Shown here piece by piece: positions 22,640 to 32,352 of a stretch of 64,000 nt of DNA (position 1 is its first letter; each line of letters opens with the position of its first letter). The stretch spans positions 372,001-436,000 of the forward strand of contig NZ_JAFNJS010000005.1 in the NCBI RefSeq assembly GCF_019024325.1, written 5' to 3'. The notes below the pieces were generated by a model. It saw only the letters and a list, made by a program, of their open reading frames with translations, did not search any database and was not told the origin of the DNA. The translations under genes were made by a program, and so were the position numbers. The DNA comes from Falsiroseomonas tokyonensis (GTDB lineage Bacteria > Pseudomonadota > Alphaproteobacteria > Acetobacterales > Acetobacteraceae).

Positions 22640-24225
22640 CAGCGCGTCGGCACGATGTCCATCGCCAGCGTGTCCTCGTCGGTGCGGGCGCGCACCAGGT
22701 TTACCCTGTCCCGCCGCATCGCCCAGGCGGAGCCTACCGAGGCCAGCGGCATGCCGACGCGGTCCTGCGTGAAGAGCGTGGCGATCTGCTGCAGCAGTTC
22801 CTCCCGCTTCTTGTCGTCCAGCTCGATGGAGGCGGCCTGGATCAGCCGGTCCATCTCCGGGTTGGAATAGCCGTGCCAGTTGAAGGCGCCGAGGCGCAGC
22901 GCCGGGTTGTTGGTGTGAGCATTGGACGAATAGTAGTAGTTCGCCTCGCCCGTCAGCGTGCCCCAGCCGGCCATGATGTTCGACAGCTCGCCGCGCGCAC
23001 GTGCCGGGAAGATGACCGCCGCAGGCTGGCCGGCCGCCTGCACCTCGATGCCGATGCGGGCGAACATTTGTGCGAGGGCGGTGCCGACGCCATTGTCGCC
23101 CGGCAGGCGGTTGTTGGTGAAATTCAGCACCATCCGGAAACCGTTGGGATAGCCGGCCTCGGCCAGCAGCGTGCGGGCGCGGGCCAGGTTCGGCGTCGGG
23201 ATGGGGATATTCGGGTTGAAGCCGAAGATGCCGGGCGTGACCATCTGCCCCTGCGGGCTGCCCAGCCCTTCCATCGCGATCTCGGCCAGCGCGCGGCGAT
23301 CGATGGCCAGGTCCATCGCCTCCCGCACCCGGATGTCGCGATAGGGATTGGCCGCGAGACGGGAGCCATCCTTGGCCGTCACCTGCGGCGTAGTCTCGCG
23401 AAAATCGAGCTGCAGGTTGAAGACATAGACGGTATCCGCCTTCACCACGCGCAGCGCGCGGTCGCGCTCCAGCGTCGAGACATCGGCCGCCGGCACGCGG
23501 ACGATCATATCCACCTGTCCCGTGCGCAGCTGGGCCACGCGGGCGGCGTCGTTCGGAATCTCGCGGCGCACATGCCGCGCCCAGGGCTGGCGGCCGCCCC
23601 AGTAGCTGTCGTTGCGCTCCACCACGAATTGCTCGCGCGGAGTCCAGGAGACGAAGCGATAGGGGCCGGTGCCGATGGCGGCGCGGCCGCTGTTGAAGGC
23701 CTCGTTGCTCGTCTCCGGCGTCAGGCTGGCGGTGGCGCGGGCGCTGGTGATGAAGACGCGGATGAAGTCATTGGGCAGCGTCGGCGCCGGGCCATCCGTG
23801 ATTACGTGCAGCGTATGCGCATCGACGATCCGCAGGTCCTTCACGCTGCGGACGTAGATGCGCGTGGGGTTGGGGCCGGACAGCACCTGCATGCGGCGGA
23901 TGGACGCGACCACATCCTCCGCCGTCATCGGGCTGCCGTCATGGAAGGTGACGCCCTGGCGCAGCTTGAATTCCCAGGTGGTGGCATCGATCGGCCGCCA
24001 GCTTTCGGCGATGCCGGGTTCCAGCTGCAGGTTTTCGCCGGAGACGACCAGCGTGTCGAAGACATGCTTCAGCGCCTCGGCATGGGTGCCGGTGGCGGTG
24101 TAATGGGGGTCCACCCCCTCCGGCCCCGCCCTCACCCCGAGGTTCAGGGTCTGCGCGCCGGCGGCGCCCGTCATCAGCAGGCCGGTGGTGGCCGCCAGGG
24201 CCAGGCGGCGGAAGGTCTGGGTCAT
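22639..24225 (-). CDS. ABC transporter substrate-binding protein, peptide/nickel family 5
   Basis: The 528-residue periplasmic protein begins with a Sec signal (MTQTFRRLALAATTGLLMTG, cleavage near AGA-Q). It has the SBP_bac_5 signature around LRQGVTFHDGSPMTAEDVVAS. It would capture oligopeptide-like or opine-like solutes for the divergently encoded DppBCDF-type transporter. The ATG at 24225 is chosen because the signal peptide starts there; the frame upstream is not signal-like. The opposite orientation of binding protein and permeases is unusual for this family. Confidence 0.93.
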   Translation of the reverse strand: MTQTFRRLALAATTGLLMTGAAGAQTLNLGVRAGPEGVDPHYTATGTHAEALKHVFDTLVVSGENLQLEPGIAESWRPIDATTWEFKLRQGVTFHDGSPMTAEDVVASIRRMQVLSGPNPTRIYVRSVKDLRIVDAHTLHVITDGPAPTLPNDFIRVFITSARATASLTPETSNEAFNSGRAAIGTGPYRFVSWTPREQFVVERNDSYWGGRQPWARHVRREIPNDAARVAQLRTGQVDMIVRVPAADVSTLERDRALRVVKADTVYVFNLQLDFRETTPQVTAKDGSRLAANPYRDIRVREAMDLAIDRRALAEIAMEGLGSPQGQMVTPGIFGFNPNIPIPTPNLARARTLLAEAGYPNGFRMVLNFTNNRLPGDNGVGTALAQMFARIGIEVQAAGQPAAVIFPARARGELSNIMAGWGTLTGEANYYYSSNAHTNNPALRLGAFNWHGYSNPEMDRLIQAASIELDDKKREELLQQIATLFTQDRVGMPLASVGSAWAMRRDRVNLVRARTDEDTLAMDIVPTR

Positions 24226-24310
24226 TCTTTTCGTCCCCGAAGAAGCGTCCTGTGGGGCCGATGGTAGGAACGGCTTGCCTCCGCTGTCCATGGCCCGATA
24301 CTGGGGCGGA
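24226..24310. promoter_or_regulatory. Divergent promoter region of the peptide-type ABC locus
   Basis: This 85-base spacer separates the minus-strand binding-protein gene from the plus-strand permease gene and must carry both promoters. I see no clear -35/-10 pair or palindrome in it. No regulator gene is adjacent. Confidence 0.4.
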
Positions 24311-25285
24311 ATGCTCGGCTTCATCATCCAGCGACTCCTGCAATCCGTCGGCGTCATGCTGGCGATGTCGGCGCTCGTCTTCATCGGCGTATACGCCATC
24401 GGCAATCCGATCGACGTGCTGATCGCCCCGGACGCCACCCAGGACATTAGGGCGGAGGTGATCCGCCGCTACGGCTTGGACCTGCCGCTGTGGCAACAGT
24501 ACTTCGCCTTCCTCGGCCGGCTGCTGACGGGGGATTTCGGGCGGTCGCTGGTCTTCGACATTCCGGTGCTGGAACTGGTGATGCAGCGGCTTCCGGCGAC
24601 GCTGGAACTCGCCTTGGCCGCCGTGCTGATCGGCGCCTTCATCGGCATTCCGCTGGGCATCTATGCCGGGTATCGGCCGCATGCAGTCTCCTCCCGCGCC
24701 ATCATGGCGGTCTCCGTGCTCGGATTTTCCGTGCCCACCTTCTGGGTCGGGCTGCTGCTGATCCTGACTTTTGCCGTGAATCTCGGCTGGCTGCCGGCGG
24801 GGGATCGCGGGCCCACGGTAGAGGTCTTCGGCATCGGCTGGTCCTTCCTGACGCTGGAGGGGCTGAGCTACCTGGCGCTGCCGGCGCTGAACCTGTCGCT
24901 GTTCAAGCTGGCCATGATGATCCGCCTGGCCCGCGCCGGGACGCGGGAGATCATGCTGACCGACACGGTGAAATTCGCCCGCGCCGCCGGGCTCTCGGAA
25001 CTCACCATCCTGCGGCGGCACGTGCTGCGGCTGATCTCGATTCCGCTGGTGACGGTCTTCGGGCTGGAATTCGCCTCCACCCTCGCCTTCGCGGTGGTGA
25101 CGGAGACGATCTTCTCCTGGCCCGGCGTGGGCAAGCTGATCATTGATTCCATCACCTCGCTCGACCGGCCGGTGATGGTCGCCTACCTGGTCCTGGTCGC
25201 CTTCTTCTTCGTGGTGATCAACCTGATCGTGGACCTGTCCTACGCGCTGCTCGATCCACGGCTGCGGCGAGGGCGCGCGGCATGA
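24311..25285 (+). CDS. Peptide/nickel-type ABC permease (DppB-like)
   Basis: The 324-residue inner-membrane protein begins MLGFIIQRLLQSVGVML, the usual start of DppB-type permeases. It has six hydrophobic segments with the EAA-like loop RAAGLSELTILRRHVLR. The internal ATG at 24311 is preferred to 24290 because GGGGCGGA precedes it and the family start matches. Its stop overlaps the next permease start (ATGA). Confidence 0.92.
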   Translation: MLGFIIQRLLQSVGVMLAMSALVFIGVYAIGNPIDVLIAPDATQDIRAEVIRRYGLDLPLWQQYFAFLGRLLTGDFGRSLVFDIPVLELVMQRLPATLELALAAVLIGAFIGIPLGIYAGYRPHAVSSRAIMAVSVLGFSVPTFWVGLLLILTFAVNLGWLPAGDRGPTVEVFGIGWSFLTLEGLSYLALPALNLSLFKLAMMIRLARAGTREIMLTDTVKFARAAGLSELTILRRHVLRLISIPLVTVFGLEFASTLAFAVVTETIFSWPGVGKLIIDSITSLDRPVMVAYLVLVAFFFVVINLIVDLSYALLDPRLRRGRAA

Positions 25286-26142
25286 AGGCCTTTTGGCGCG
25301 AGTATCGCGAGAACTGGGTGGCGGTCGTCGCGCTCGTCGTCGTCGTGCTGGTGGTGCTGGCCGCGCTGACGGCGCCGATCTTTGCGCCGCAGGATCCCTA
25401 TGACTTGGCCGGGCTCGACCTGATGGATGCACGGCGGCCGCCGGGCTTCGTCGGGTCTGGTGAATACGTCCACTGGCTCGGCACGGATGCGCAGGGGCGG
25501 GACCTGCTCTCCGCTATCCTCTACGGGCTGCGCATCTCGCTGCAGATGGGGCTTGTGGCCGGCGCTGTGGCGATGACGCTCGGCGCGGCGCTCGGCATCC
25601 TCTCCGCGCATCTCGGCGGCTGGGTGGAGGCGCTGGTGATGCGGGTGGTGGACCTGCAGCTCTCCTTCCCCGCTATCCTGCTGGCGCTGGTGCTGGTGGC
25701 GGTGCTGGGGCAGGGGAAGTCGCAGCTGATCATCGCGCTGGTGGCCGCGCAATATGCCTACTTCGCCCGCACCGCCTATGGCGCCGCGACGGCCGAGCGG
25801 CAGAAGGACTATGTCGAGGCCGCCTCCGCCACGCCGCTGCCGAGCTGGCGCGTGGTGCTGCGCCATATCCTGCCGAATTGCTTGCCGCCGCTGATCGTCG
25901 TCGGCACCGTGCAGGTGGCGAATGCCATCGCGCTGGAGGCGACGCTGTCCTTCCTCGGCCTCGGCCTGCCGCCCACCGAGCCCTCGCTCGGCATGCTGAT
26001 CGCCAATGGCTTTCCCTATATGATGAATGGGCGGGCCTGGATTTCGGTCTATCCGGGCATCGCGCTGATCCTGCTGATCGTCGCCATCAACATTGTCGGC
26101 GACCAGATCCGCGACCAATTCAACCCGAGGCTAAGAAGATGA
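25282..26142 (+). CDS. Peptide/nickel-type ABC permease (DppC-like)
   Basis: The 286-residue permease has the N-terminal helix of the OppC type, the HWLGTDAQGRDLLSAILYG block and the EAA loop EAASATPLPSWRVVLRHILPN. FLGLGLPPTEPSLGMLI near the C-terminus is typical of DppC. It pairs with the preceding DppB-like protein as the membrane channel. The next gene starts 121 bases later, after a pair of GC-rich hairpins. Confidence 0.93.
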   Translation: MKAFWREYRENWVAVVALVVVVLVVLAALTAPIFAPQDPYDLAGLDLMDARRPPGFVGSGEYVHWLGTDAQGRDLLSAILYGLRISLQMGLVAGAVAMTLGAALGILSAHLGGWVEALVMRVVDLQLSFPAILLALVLVAVLGQGKSQLIIALVAAQYAYFARTAYGAATAERQKDYVEAASATPLPSWRVVLRHILPNCLPPLIVVGTVQVANAIALEATLSFLGLGLPPTEPSLGMLIANGFPYMMNGRAWISVYPGIALILLIVAINIVGDQIRDQFNPRLRR

Positions 26143-26159
26143 GCCCTCAGGCGCCGGGC

Positions 26160-26246
26160 GGCCGCTCCGCGGCCTCGGCTGCGCGCCTGCGCGCTGTTGC
26201 GCACATGGCAAGGCAGGTTTGTGCGCGCCGGCCGCCTCGCGGCCGG
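26160..26246. repeat. Pair of REP-like GC hairpins inside the ABC operon
   Basis: Two palindromes share the same core: GGCCGC-TCC-GCGGCC at 26160-26174 and CCGGCCGC-CTC-GCGGCCGG at 26228-26246. They are separated by about 53 bases rich in GCGC. They lie between the DppC-like stop and the DppD-like ATG. The arrangement resembles a BIME (paired REP units). It may stabilise the upstream mRNA or reduce downstream expression. Confidence 0.6.
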
Positions 26247-26263
26247 AAGGCAGTTCTTTCCGC

Positions 26264-27234
<971 letters not shown>

Positions 27235-27238
<4 letters not shown>

Positions 27239-28218
27239 ACCAGATTCTAGTCGCCGAGGGCGTGACGAAACGCTTCGACCCGCGGCTGTCACTGGGGGAC
27301 CGCATCGCCGGCGCGCTGGGTGCGCAGGTGGAGCGGCGCGCGGTGCAGGCCGTGTCGGACGTGTCGCTCTCGGTCACCGCCGGCGAGACGCTCGGCCTGG
27401 TTGGCGAAAGCGGCTGCGGCAAGTCCACACTCGGAAGAATGCTCGCCGGAATCCTGGCGCCGAGCGAGGGCCGCGTTCTCGTCTCGGGCGCCGCGCCCAT
27501 GGCCGGCCGGCACAAATCCACCACGCGCATCCAGACCGTCTTCCAGGACCCCTTCGCCTCGTTGAACCCGCGCATGCGCATCGGCGATACCATCGCGGAG
27601 GGCCCTGTCACCCATGGCCTGACGACGCGGGCGGAGGCGCCGCGGATGGTGGCACAGTGGCTTGCCCGCGTCGGCCTCGACCCCGCCTTCGCCACGCGCT
27701 TTCCGCATCAGTTCTCCGGCGGCCAGCGGCAACGCGTCGCCATCGCGCGGGCGCTGGCGATGCAGCCCGAGGTGCTGGTCTGTGACGAGCCGGTGGCCTC
27801 GTTGGATGTCTCGATCCAGGCGCAGATCCTGAACCTGTTCCTGGACCTGCGGCGGGACCTCGGCCTGACCTGCATCTTCATCTCGCACGACCTTTCGGTG
27901 GTGCGGCATGTCAGCGACCGCGTCGCCATCATGTATCTCGGCCGCATCGTCGAGAGCGGGCTTTCGCGAAGCGTCTACGCCGCGCCGCGGCACCCCTATA
28001 CGCAGGGGCTGCTGGACAGCGTGCCCAAGCTGCGGCTGGACGGCGAGGCGCCGGCGCAGTTCCGGCCGATCGCGGGCGAACTGCCATCGCCGCTGTCACC
28101 GCCCCCCGGCTGCGCCTTCCATCCGCGCTGCCCAAAGGCGACTGCGATCTGCCGCGCCGAGCGCCCGCTGCTGACGCCGCGGGAGGATGGCGCGCTGGTC
28201 GCCTGCCATCACGCGTGA
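27235..28218 (+). CDS. Peptide-type ABC transporter ATP-binding protein (DppF-like)
   Basis: The 327-residue ATPase has Walker A GESGCGKST, signature FSGGQRQR, Walker B VLVCDEPVASLD, and the PGCAFHPRCPKA C-terminal motif. The start overlaps the DppD-like stop by four bases, which excludes the longer in-frame extension into the previous gene. It completes a permease/permease/ATPase/ATPase operon. Confidence 0.94.
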
Positions 28219-28292
28219 CATCGGCGCCGCGTAACCTCCTCCACCGTCGCGGCGAAGCAACCTAGCCAACCCCTGCCGCACGGCGCCTCCAC

Positions 28293-28757
28293 ATGACCAT
28301 CCGACCTCTCGCTGCCAGCGACCTGGCGCCGCTGCGCGCCGTCATCGACGCCACTGGGCTTTTTCCCGGCGATCTCCTGGACGAGATGGCGGCGCCGCAT
28401 CTGCGTAGTGAGGGTCCGCCCGAACTCTGGCTCACAACCGCCGAGGTCACGGCCATCGCCTATGCGGCCGCTGAGCGCATGACGGAGGGCACCTGGAACC
28501 TGCTGCTGATCGCGGTGCATCCCGACCGCCAGCGCCAGGGAACAGGTGCTGGCCTCGTCTCGGCCGTCGAGGCGCGGCTGCGGGAGGCAGGTGCCCGCCT
28601 GCTGCTGGTCGAGACCTCGGGCCTCGACGAGTTCGAGCCGACGCGCGCCTTCTACCGCGCGCTGGGCTTCATGGAGGAAGGCCGGATCCGCGACTACTAC
28701 AAGGCGGGCGAGGACAAGATCATCTTCGCCAAGCCGCTGTTGCAGGCTGCGGGCTGA
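28293..28757 (+). CDS. GNAT family N-acetyltransferase
   Basis: The 154-residue protein has the acetyl-CoA-binding signature LLIAVHPDRQRQGTGAGLV (motif A, R/Q-x-x-G-x-G/A) and the C-terminal AFYRALGFMEEG. It would transfer an acetyl group to an amine of an unknown small molecule or protein. It lies 74 bases after the transporter operon on the same strand and may modify the imported compound, which is inference only. Confidence 0.88.
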   Translation: MTIRPLAASDLAPLRAVIDATGLFPGDLLDEMAAPHLRSEGPPELWLTTAEVTAIAYAAAERMTEGTWNLLLIAVHPDRQRQGTGAGLVSAVEARLREAGARLLLVETSGLDEFEPTRAFYRALGFMEEGRIRDYYKAGEDKIIFAKPLLQAAG

Positions 28758-28824
28758 ACAGCGGCAGCGCCAGAACGCGAAGGCGCGCGCGGATATGGCC
28801 GCCCATCGCCCGCGCGTGTTTCGG

Positions 28825-28851
28825 GCGCCGCAAATGATGACGAGGCGGCGC
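28825..28851. other. GC hairpin downstream of the GNAT gene
   Basis: GCGCCGC (28825-28831) and GCGGCGC (28845-28851) form a 7-bp perfect stem with a 13-base loop in the 189-base gap after the acetyltransferase. There is no following T-run. It could be a factor-independent or REP-type stop for the preceding operon, with low certainty. Confidence 0.3.
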
Positions 28852-28946
28852 AACCCCGGGCAGTGAAGCGCCGCCCCCACGCCACCGATCTGCAACGCGA
28901 CGCTGCGACAAACGGCCCGTCGCCACGGCAACCGGAGGATAACGAC

Positions 28947-29246
28947 ATGATCCGCAAGCTCACCCTCGCCTTCGCCGCCCCGCTGCTCGGCCTGTCCCTG
29001 GCCGCCCCGGCGCATGCCGTGCTCAGCGCCAATGGCATCAGCCACCAGGGCGTCACGCTGAACGGCCTCAGCTACAATGGGCAGCTCAGCATTGGCCTCA
29101 CCTTCAACGGCCTCACCTTCAACGGCCGCACATTCAATCGCGGGGCTTTCAACGGCCAGGTCAGCAACGGCGCGGAAGCCGAGGCGCCGACGCAGGCCAT
29201 CCAGGGGATCATCCTGCCCTCCGGCACCGTCCTGCGGCTTCGCTGA
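28947..29246 (+). CDS. Small exported pentapeptide-like repeat protein
   Basis: The 99-residue precursor has a clear Sec signal peptide (residues 1-24, cleaving after AHA). The mature part has a run of five-residue repeats of the form x-x-F/Y-N-G at about 38-75 (LTFNG, LTFNG, RTFNR, GAFNG, QVSNG). In DNA these are near-identical 15-base units. GGAGG lies eight bases before the ATG, excluding the longer upstream frame. It is followed 12 bases later by another exported protein, and the pair probably acts together in the periplasm or at the surface. Function is unknown. Confidence 0.75.
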   Translation: MIRKLTLAFAAPLLGLSLAAPAHAVLSANGISHQGVTLNGLSYNGQLSIGLTFNGLTFNGRTFNRGAFNGQVSNGAEAEAPTQAIQGIILPSGTVLRLR

Positions 29247-29258
29247 GGGGCTGACGCC

Positions 29259-30047
29259 ATGCGCCGCCTGCTCCTGCTCATGCTGCTGCTGGCAGGCTCG
29301 GCGGCGGCGCAACAGCCCCCGCGGCTGATCGGCCTGCGGGCGGAGGGCGGTGATTTCCGCGCCGACCTCTCCGACCGCACGGCGCTGCGCGGCGCTGACC
29401 TTGTTGGCGCCGTGCTGCAATTCGATGGCCTGGAGCTGCGCCTCGACGCCGCCCGCCGCGACGAGGCGGTGCCGATGGCCGGTGGGGGAACGGCCGGCGA
29501 TGTCTGGCTGTTCCAGGCCTCCGCCCGCAGCGCCGCCGCCGCGGAGTGGCAGGCGTTTTGCGACGCCGATCCGCAGGGCGAGCGCCTGCTGATGCCCTAT
29601 TCCGGGCCGGACGCAGCGCTGCGCCTGACCTGCTCCTCCGGCGCCATCGGCAAGTGCATCCGCTTCGGCTACCGCCCCTGGGCCAGCCTGCCGGACGGGC
29701 GCAGCCTGGCGCCCTTCCACGCCGCCTGCGTCCATATGATGCGCGGTGCCTATGGCGATGCCGAGCATGCCTGGACGCGGGACGGCATGCGCATCGACCT
29801 TTATGACCGCGTCGGCATCCAGTCCCCGACCAACGAGGAGGATCAGGACTTCGAGGCCGGCTGGACGCCACAGGGCGCCGTCTGCGTCGCGCATATGCGC
29901 GTGCCGGAGCATGGCGATCTCGCCTCCCTCCTCGCCGCCGCGCCGCGCCTGGCCGGCCGGACCAGCCCGGAGGCCTGCACCGAGGCGCGCGCCGAGGCCG
30001 AGGGCGCGCTGCTGTTCAACCGGTCGCGGCGCGCGGGCCCCGACTGA
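29259..30047 (+). CDS. Exported ADYC-like domain protein
   Basis: The 262-residue precursor has a Leu-rich signal peptide (cleavage near AAA-Q, residue 17). The body contains CSSGAIGKCIRFGYRPW, FHAACVHMMRGAYGD, WTRDGMRIDLYDRVGIQ and several cysteines, matching a family named for an ADYC motif found in Gram-negative exported proteins. Here the motif itself reads GAYG, so the cysteine is lost. The function of the family is not established. A GAGGGG site precedes the ATG, and close spacing ties it to the repeat protein upstream. Confidence 0.7.
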   Translation: MRRLLLLMLLLAGSAAAQQPPRLIGLRAEGGDFRADLSDRTALRGADLVGAVLQFDGLELRLDAARRDEAVPMAGGGTAGDVWLFQASARSAAAAEWQAFCDADPQGERLLMPYSGPDAALRLTCSSGAIGKCIRFGYRPWASLPDGRSLAPFHAACVHMMRGAYGDAEHAWTRDGMRIDLYDRVGIQSPTNEEDQDFEAGWTPQGAVCVAHMRVPEHGDLASLLAAAPRLAGRTSPEACTEARAEAEGALLFNRSRRAGPD

Positions 30048-30065
30048 ACGGGCCGGGGCGCCGCG

Positions 30066-30989
30066 TCAGAAATTCACCCGATCCCCGCCCTTCAGCGACA
30101 GGATCTCCCGCGCCTCATCCGGCGTCGCGACGGACAGCCCCAACCCCTCGATGATCTGCCGCGCGCTGCGCACCTGTTCTGCATTGCTCGCCGCGAGCCG
30201 CCCCGGCCCGCCCCAGAGACTGTCCTCCAGCCCCACGCGGATATTGCCGCCCATCGCCGCCGCCATGGCCGCGATCGGCAGCTGGTTCCGTCCCGCGCCG
30301 AGGACTGACCATTTGTAGCTGTCGCCGAACAGCCGGTCCGCCGTGCGCTTCATATGCATGACGTCCTCGGGATGCGCGCCGATGCCGCCCTGCAGGCCGA
30401 AGACTGTCTGGATGAACAGCGGCGCGCGCACGAGCCCGGCGTCCAGAAAGTACTTCAGGTTGTAGAGGTGTGAGGTGTCGTAGCACTCGAATTCGAAGCG
30501 CGTGTTGTTCTCGGAACAGGTGCGGAGGATGTATTCGATGTCCCCGAATGTGTTGCGGAAGAGGATGTCCTTGTTCTCGAGGTAGGGCTTTTCCCAGTCG
30601 TGTTGGAACGTCTTGAAGCGGTTCAGCATGCCGAACAGGCCGAAGTTCATCGAGCCCATGTTGAGCGAGGCCACCTCCGGCGCGAAGCTCGCCGCCGGCT
30701 TCACCCGCTGCTCGATGGTCATGGTCGGCGCGCCGCCGGTGGTGATGTTCACCACGCAGTCGCTGCGCTGCTTGATGACGCGCAGGAAGGGGGCGAAGGC
30801 CTCCGGCGACTGGTCCGGGCGGCCGTCCTGCGGATTGCGGGCATGCAGGTGGACGATGGCGGCGCCGGCCTCCGCCGCGCCGATCGCCGCATCGGCGATC
30901 TGCTCCGCCGTGATCGGCAGGTGCGGGGACATGCTGGGCGTGTGGATCGCGCCCGTCACCGCGCAGGTGATGATGACTTTCCGGCTCAT
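30066..30989 (-). CDS. Beta-keto acid cleavage enzyme (BKACE)
   Basis: BKACE enzymes condense a beta-keto acid with acetyl-CoA and cleave it to acetoacetate and a new CoA ester, using a metal. The 307-residue protein has the family start KVIITCAVTGAIHTPSMSPHLPITAEQI, the metal motif IVHLHAR, and C-terminal GLEDSLW. The family acts on compounds such as 3-keto-5-aminohexanoate or dehydrocarnitine. The gene is coupled (ATGA overlap) to a hydroxyacid dehydrogenase that would make the keto acid. Confidence 0.92.
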   Translation of the reverse strand: MSRKVIITCAVTGAIHTPSMSPHLPITAEQIADAAIGAAEAGAAIVHLHARNPQDGRPDQSPEAFAPFLRVIKQRSDCVVNITTGGAPTMTIEQRVKPAASFAPEVASLNMGSMNFGLFGMLNRFKTFQHDWEKPYLENKDILFRNTFGDIEYILRTCSENNTRFEFECYDTSHLYNLKYFLDAGLVRAPLFIQTVFGLQGGIGAHPEDVMHMKRTADRLFGDSYKWSVLGAGRNQLPIAAMAAAMGGNIRVGLEDSLWGGPGRLAASNAEQVRSARQIIEGLGLSVATPDEAREILSLKGGDRVNF

Positions 30990-31927
30990 GCCTTCTCGGC
31001 CTCCTTCTTGTGGGCGGCCAGTGCGGCCAGCCTTGCGTCGCGCCGGGCGCTGCGCTTCGCGATCTCCGCCCGGTCGGGCGTTTCGCCCCATTGCGCCATG
31101 ATCGCGCCGATGCCCGCCGCGCCAAAGACCTCGGGCGAGGGCGGCGCGGCGGCGATGCGGCCGTAGAAGGGGCCGTAGCGCGCGCAGTAGTCGGGGATGC
31201 CGCCCGGCGCATTCAGCTCGATGGTCGCGAAGGGGCCGAGGAAGGACCAGCGCAGGCCGAGGCCCTCGGCCACCGTGGTGTCGAGGTCCTGCGGCGAGAC
31301 ATAGCCCTCCTGCACCAGCCGGAAGGCCTCGGCCAGCAGGGCGCCCTGCAGGCGGTTCAGGATGAAACCCTCCACCTCCCGCTTCACCGTGACCGGCGCC
31401 TGGCCGATGCCGGCAAAGATCTCCCGCGCGCGCGCAAGGGTCTCGGGCGCGGTCCAGGGCGCGCCGCACAGCTCCACCACCGGCACCAGGTGCGGCGGGT
31501 TGACGGGATGCGCCACCAGGCAGCGGGCGCGGCCGGCCAGGCCCTCGGTGAAGACCGAGGCCGGGATGGCGCTGGTGGAGGAGGCGAGGAGGCAGCCGGG
31601 TGCGGCCAGCGCATCCAGCTCCGCAAAGATGGCGCGCTTGGTGGCGGCATCCTCCGGCCCGTTCTCCTGCACGAATTCCGCGCCGGCCAGCGCCGCCGCC
31701 AGGCTCGGCGCCAGGCTGATGCGCGCGGCGGCAGCGGCCGGATCGGCGCAGAGCCCGTGCCGCGCCAGCTCCGCCAGCCCCTGCGCGCAGAGGCCGGGCG
31801 CGGCCTGCAAGGCCGCGGGGGAGGGGTCGTGCAGCGCGGCCTGCCAGCCGGCCCGGGCGAAGATCATGGCCCAGGCCCGGCCGATCAGCCCCGCCCCCAC
31901 GATCGCAACCTTGCGCGCTTCCGCCAT
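30986..31927 (-). CDS. 3-hydroxyacyl-CoA dehydrogenase family 3-hydroxyacid dehydrogenase
   Basis: The 313-residue NAD-dependent enzyme has the Rossmann motif VAIVGAGLIGRAW, the catalytic-region block HPVNPPHLVPVVE, and the C-terminal FILNRLQGALLAEAFRLV. This places it in the lambda-crystallin/gulonate and carnitine-dehydrogenase branch. The following gene is BKACE, so it probably oxidises a 3-hydroxy acid (carnitine-like or sugar-derived) to the beta-keto acid. The start at 31927 (MAEARKVAI) is preferred to an upstream extension because of a G-rich ribosome site. Confidence 0.88.
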   Translation of the reverse strand: MAEARKVAIVGAGLIGRAWAMIFARAGWQAALHDPSPAALQAAPGLCAQGLAELARHGLCADPAAAAARISLAPSLAAALAGAEFVQENGPEDAATKRAIFAELDALAAPGCLLASSTSAIPASVFTEGLAGRARCLVAHPVNPPHLVPVVELCGAPWTAPETLARAREIFAGIGQAPVTVKREVEGFILNRLQGALLAEAFRLVQEGYVSPQDLDTTVAEGLGLRWSFLGPFATIELNAPGGIPDYCARYGPFYGRIAAAPPSPEVFGAAGIGAIMAQWGETPDRAEIAKRSARRDARLAALAAHKKEAEKA

Positions 31928-32012
31928 CTCGTTCCCCCCCCAGGGGCCGGTCCCTTGGGGGCACGATAGAAGCCGTGCGACGGCGCGCAATCCCGATCCG
32001 GCGCGGGGCCGA

Positions 32013-32204
32013 CTACTTCGCGCGGTCGAGCGCCTGCCAGAGCCCGACGATCAGCTGGCGGGCATTGGCCTCGTCGGTCGGCAGCCGCAGGAGGCGGCCT
32101 TCGCGGTCCATCAGGTGGATCTCGGCCCCCTCCTCGGAGGTGAGCAGGGTCGCAGCCACGAAATCGGGGGCGCGGGGGGATCGGGCAGCGGTATGCGTCA
32201 TCAT
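32013..32204 (-). CDS. Small hypothetical protein, 63 residues
   Basis: I recognise no family. The protein is compact and soluble with alternating charged and hydrophobic residues (LLTSEEGAEIHLMDREGRLLRL), suggesting a small beta-plus-helix fold. Two tandem ATGs (32204, 32201) follow AGAGGG at eight to eleven bases. It stands alone between the dehydrogenase gene and the DUF3141 gene on the same strand. Confidence 0.5.
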   Translation of the reverse strand: MMTHTAARSPRAPDFVAATLLTSEEGAEIHLMDREGRLLRLPTDEANARQLIVGLWQALDRAK

Positions 32205-32352
32205 CGGTTTGGCCCTCTTGCCTCGGTGCCGCAATTCTTGCGGCCTTGGGGTCCGATACGGGGGGCGTGCCGGACGCAGGGGCAGGATGGCATGGCCCGA
32301 TTGCCCAGTTGTGAATCCGGGCAGGGGCGATTTCGCGCGGCGTCGCCCGGCC

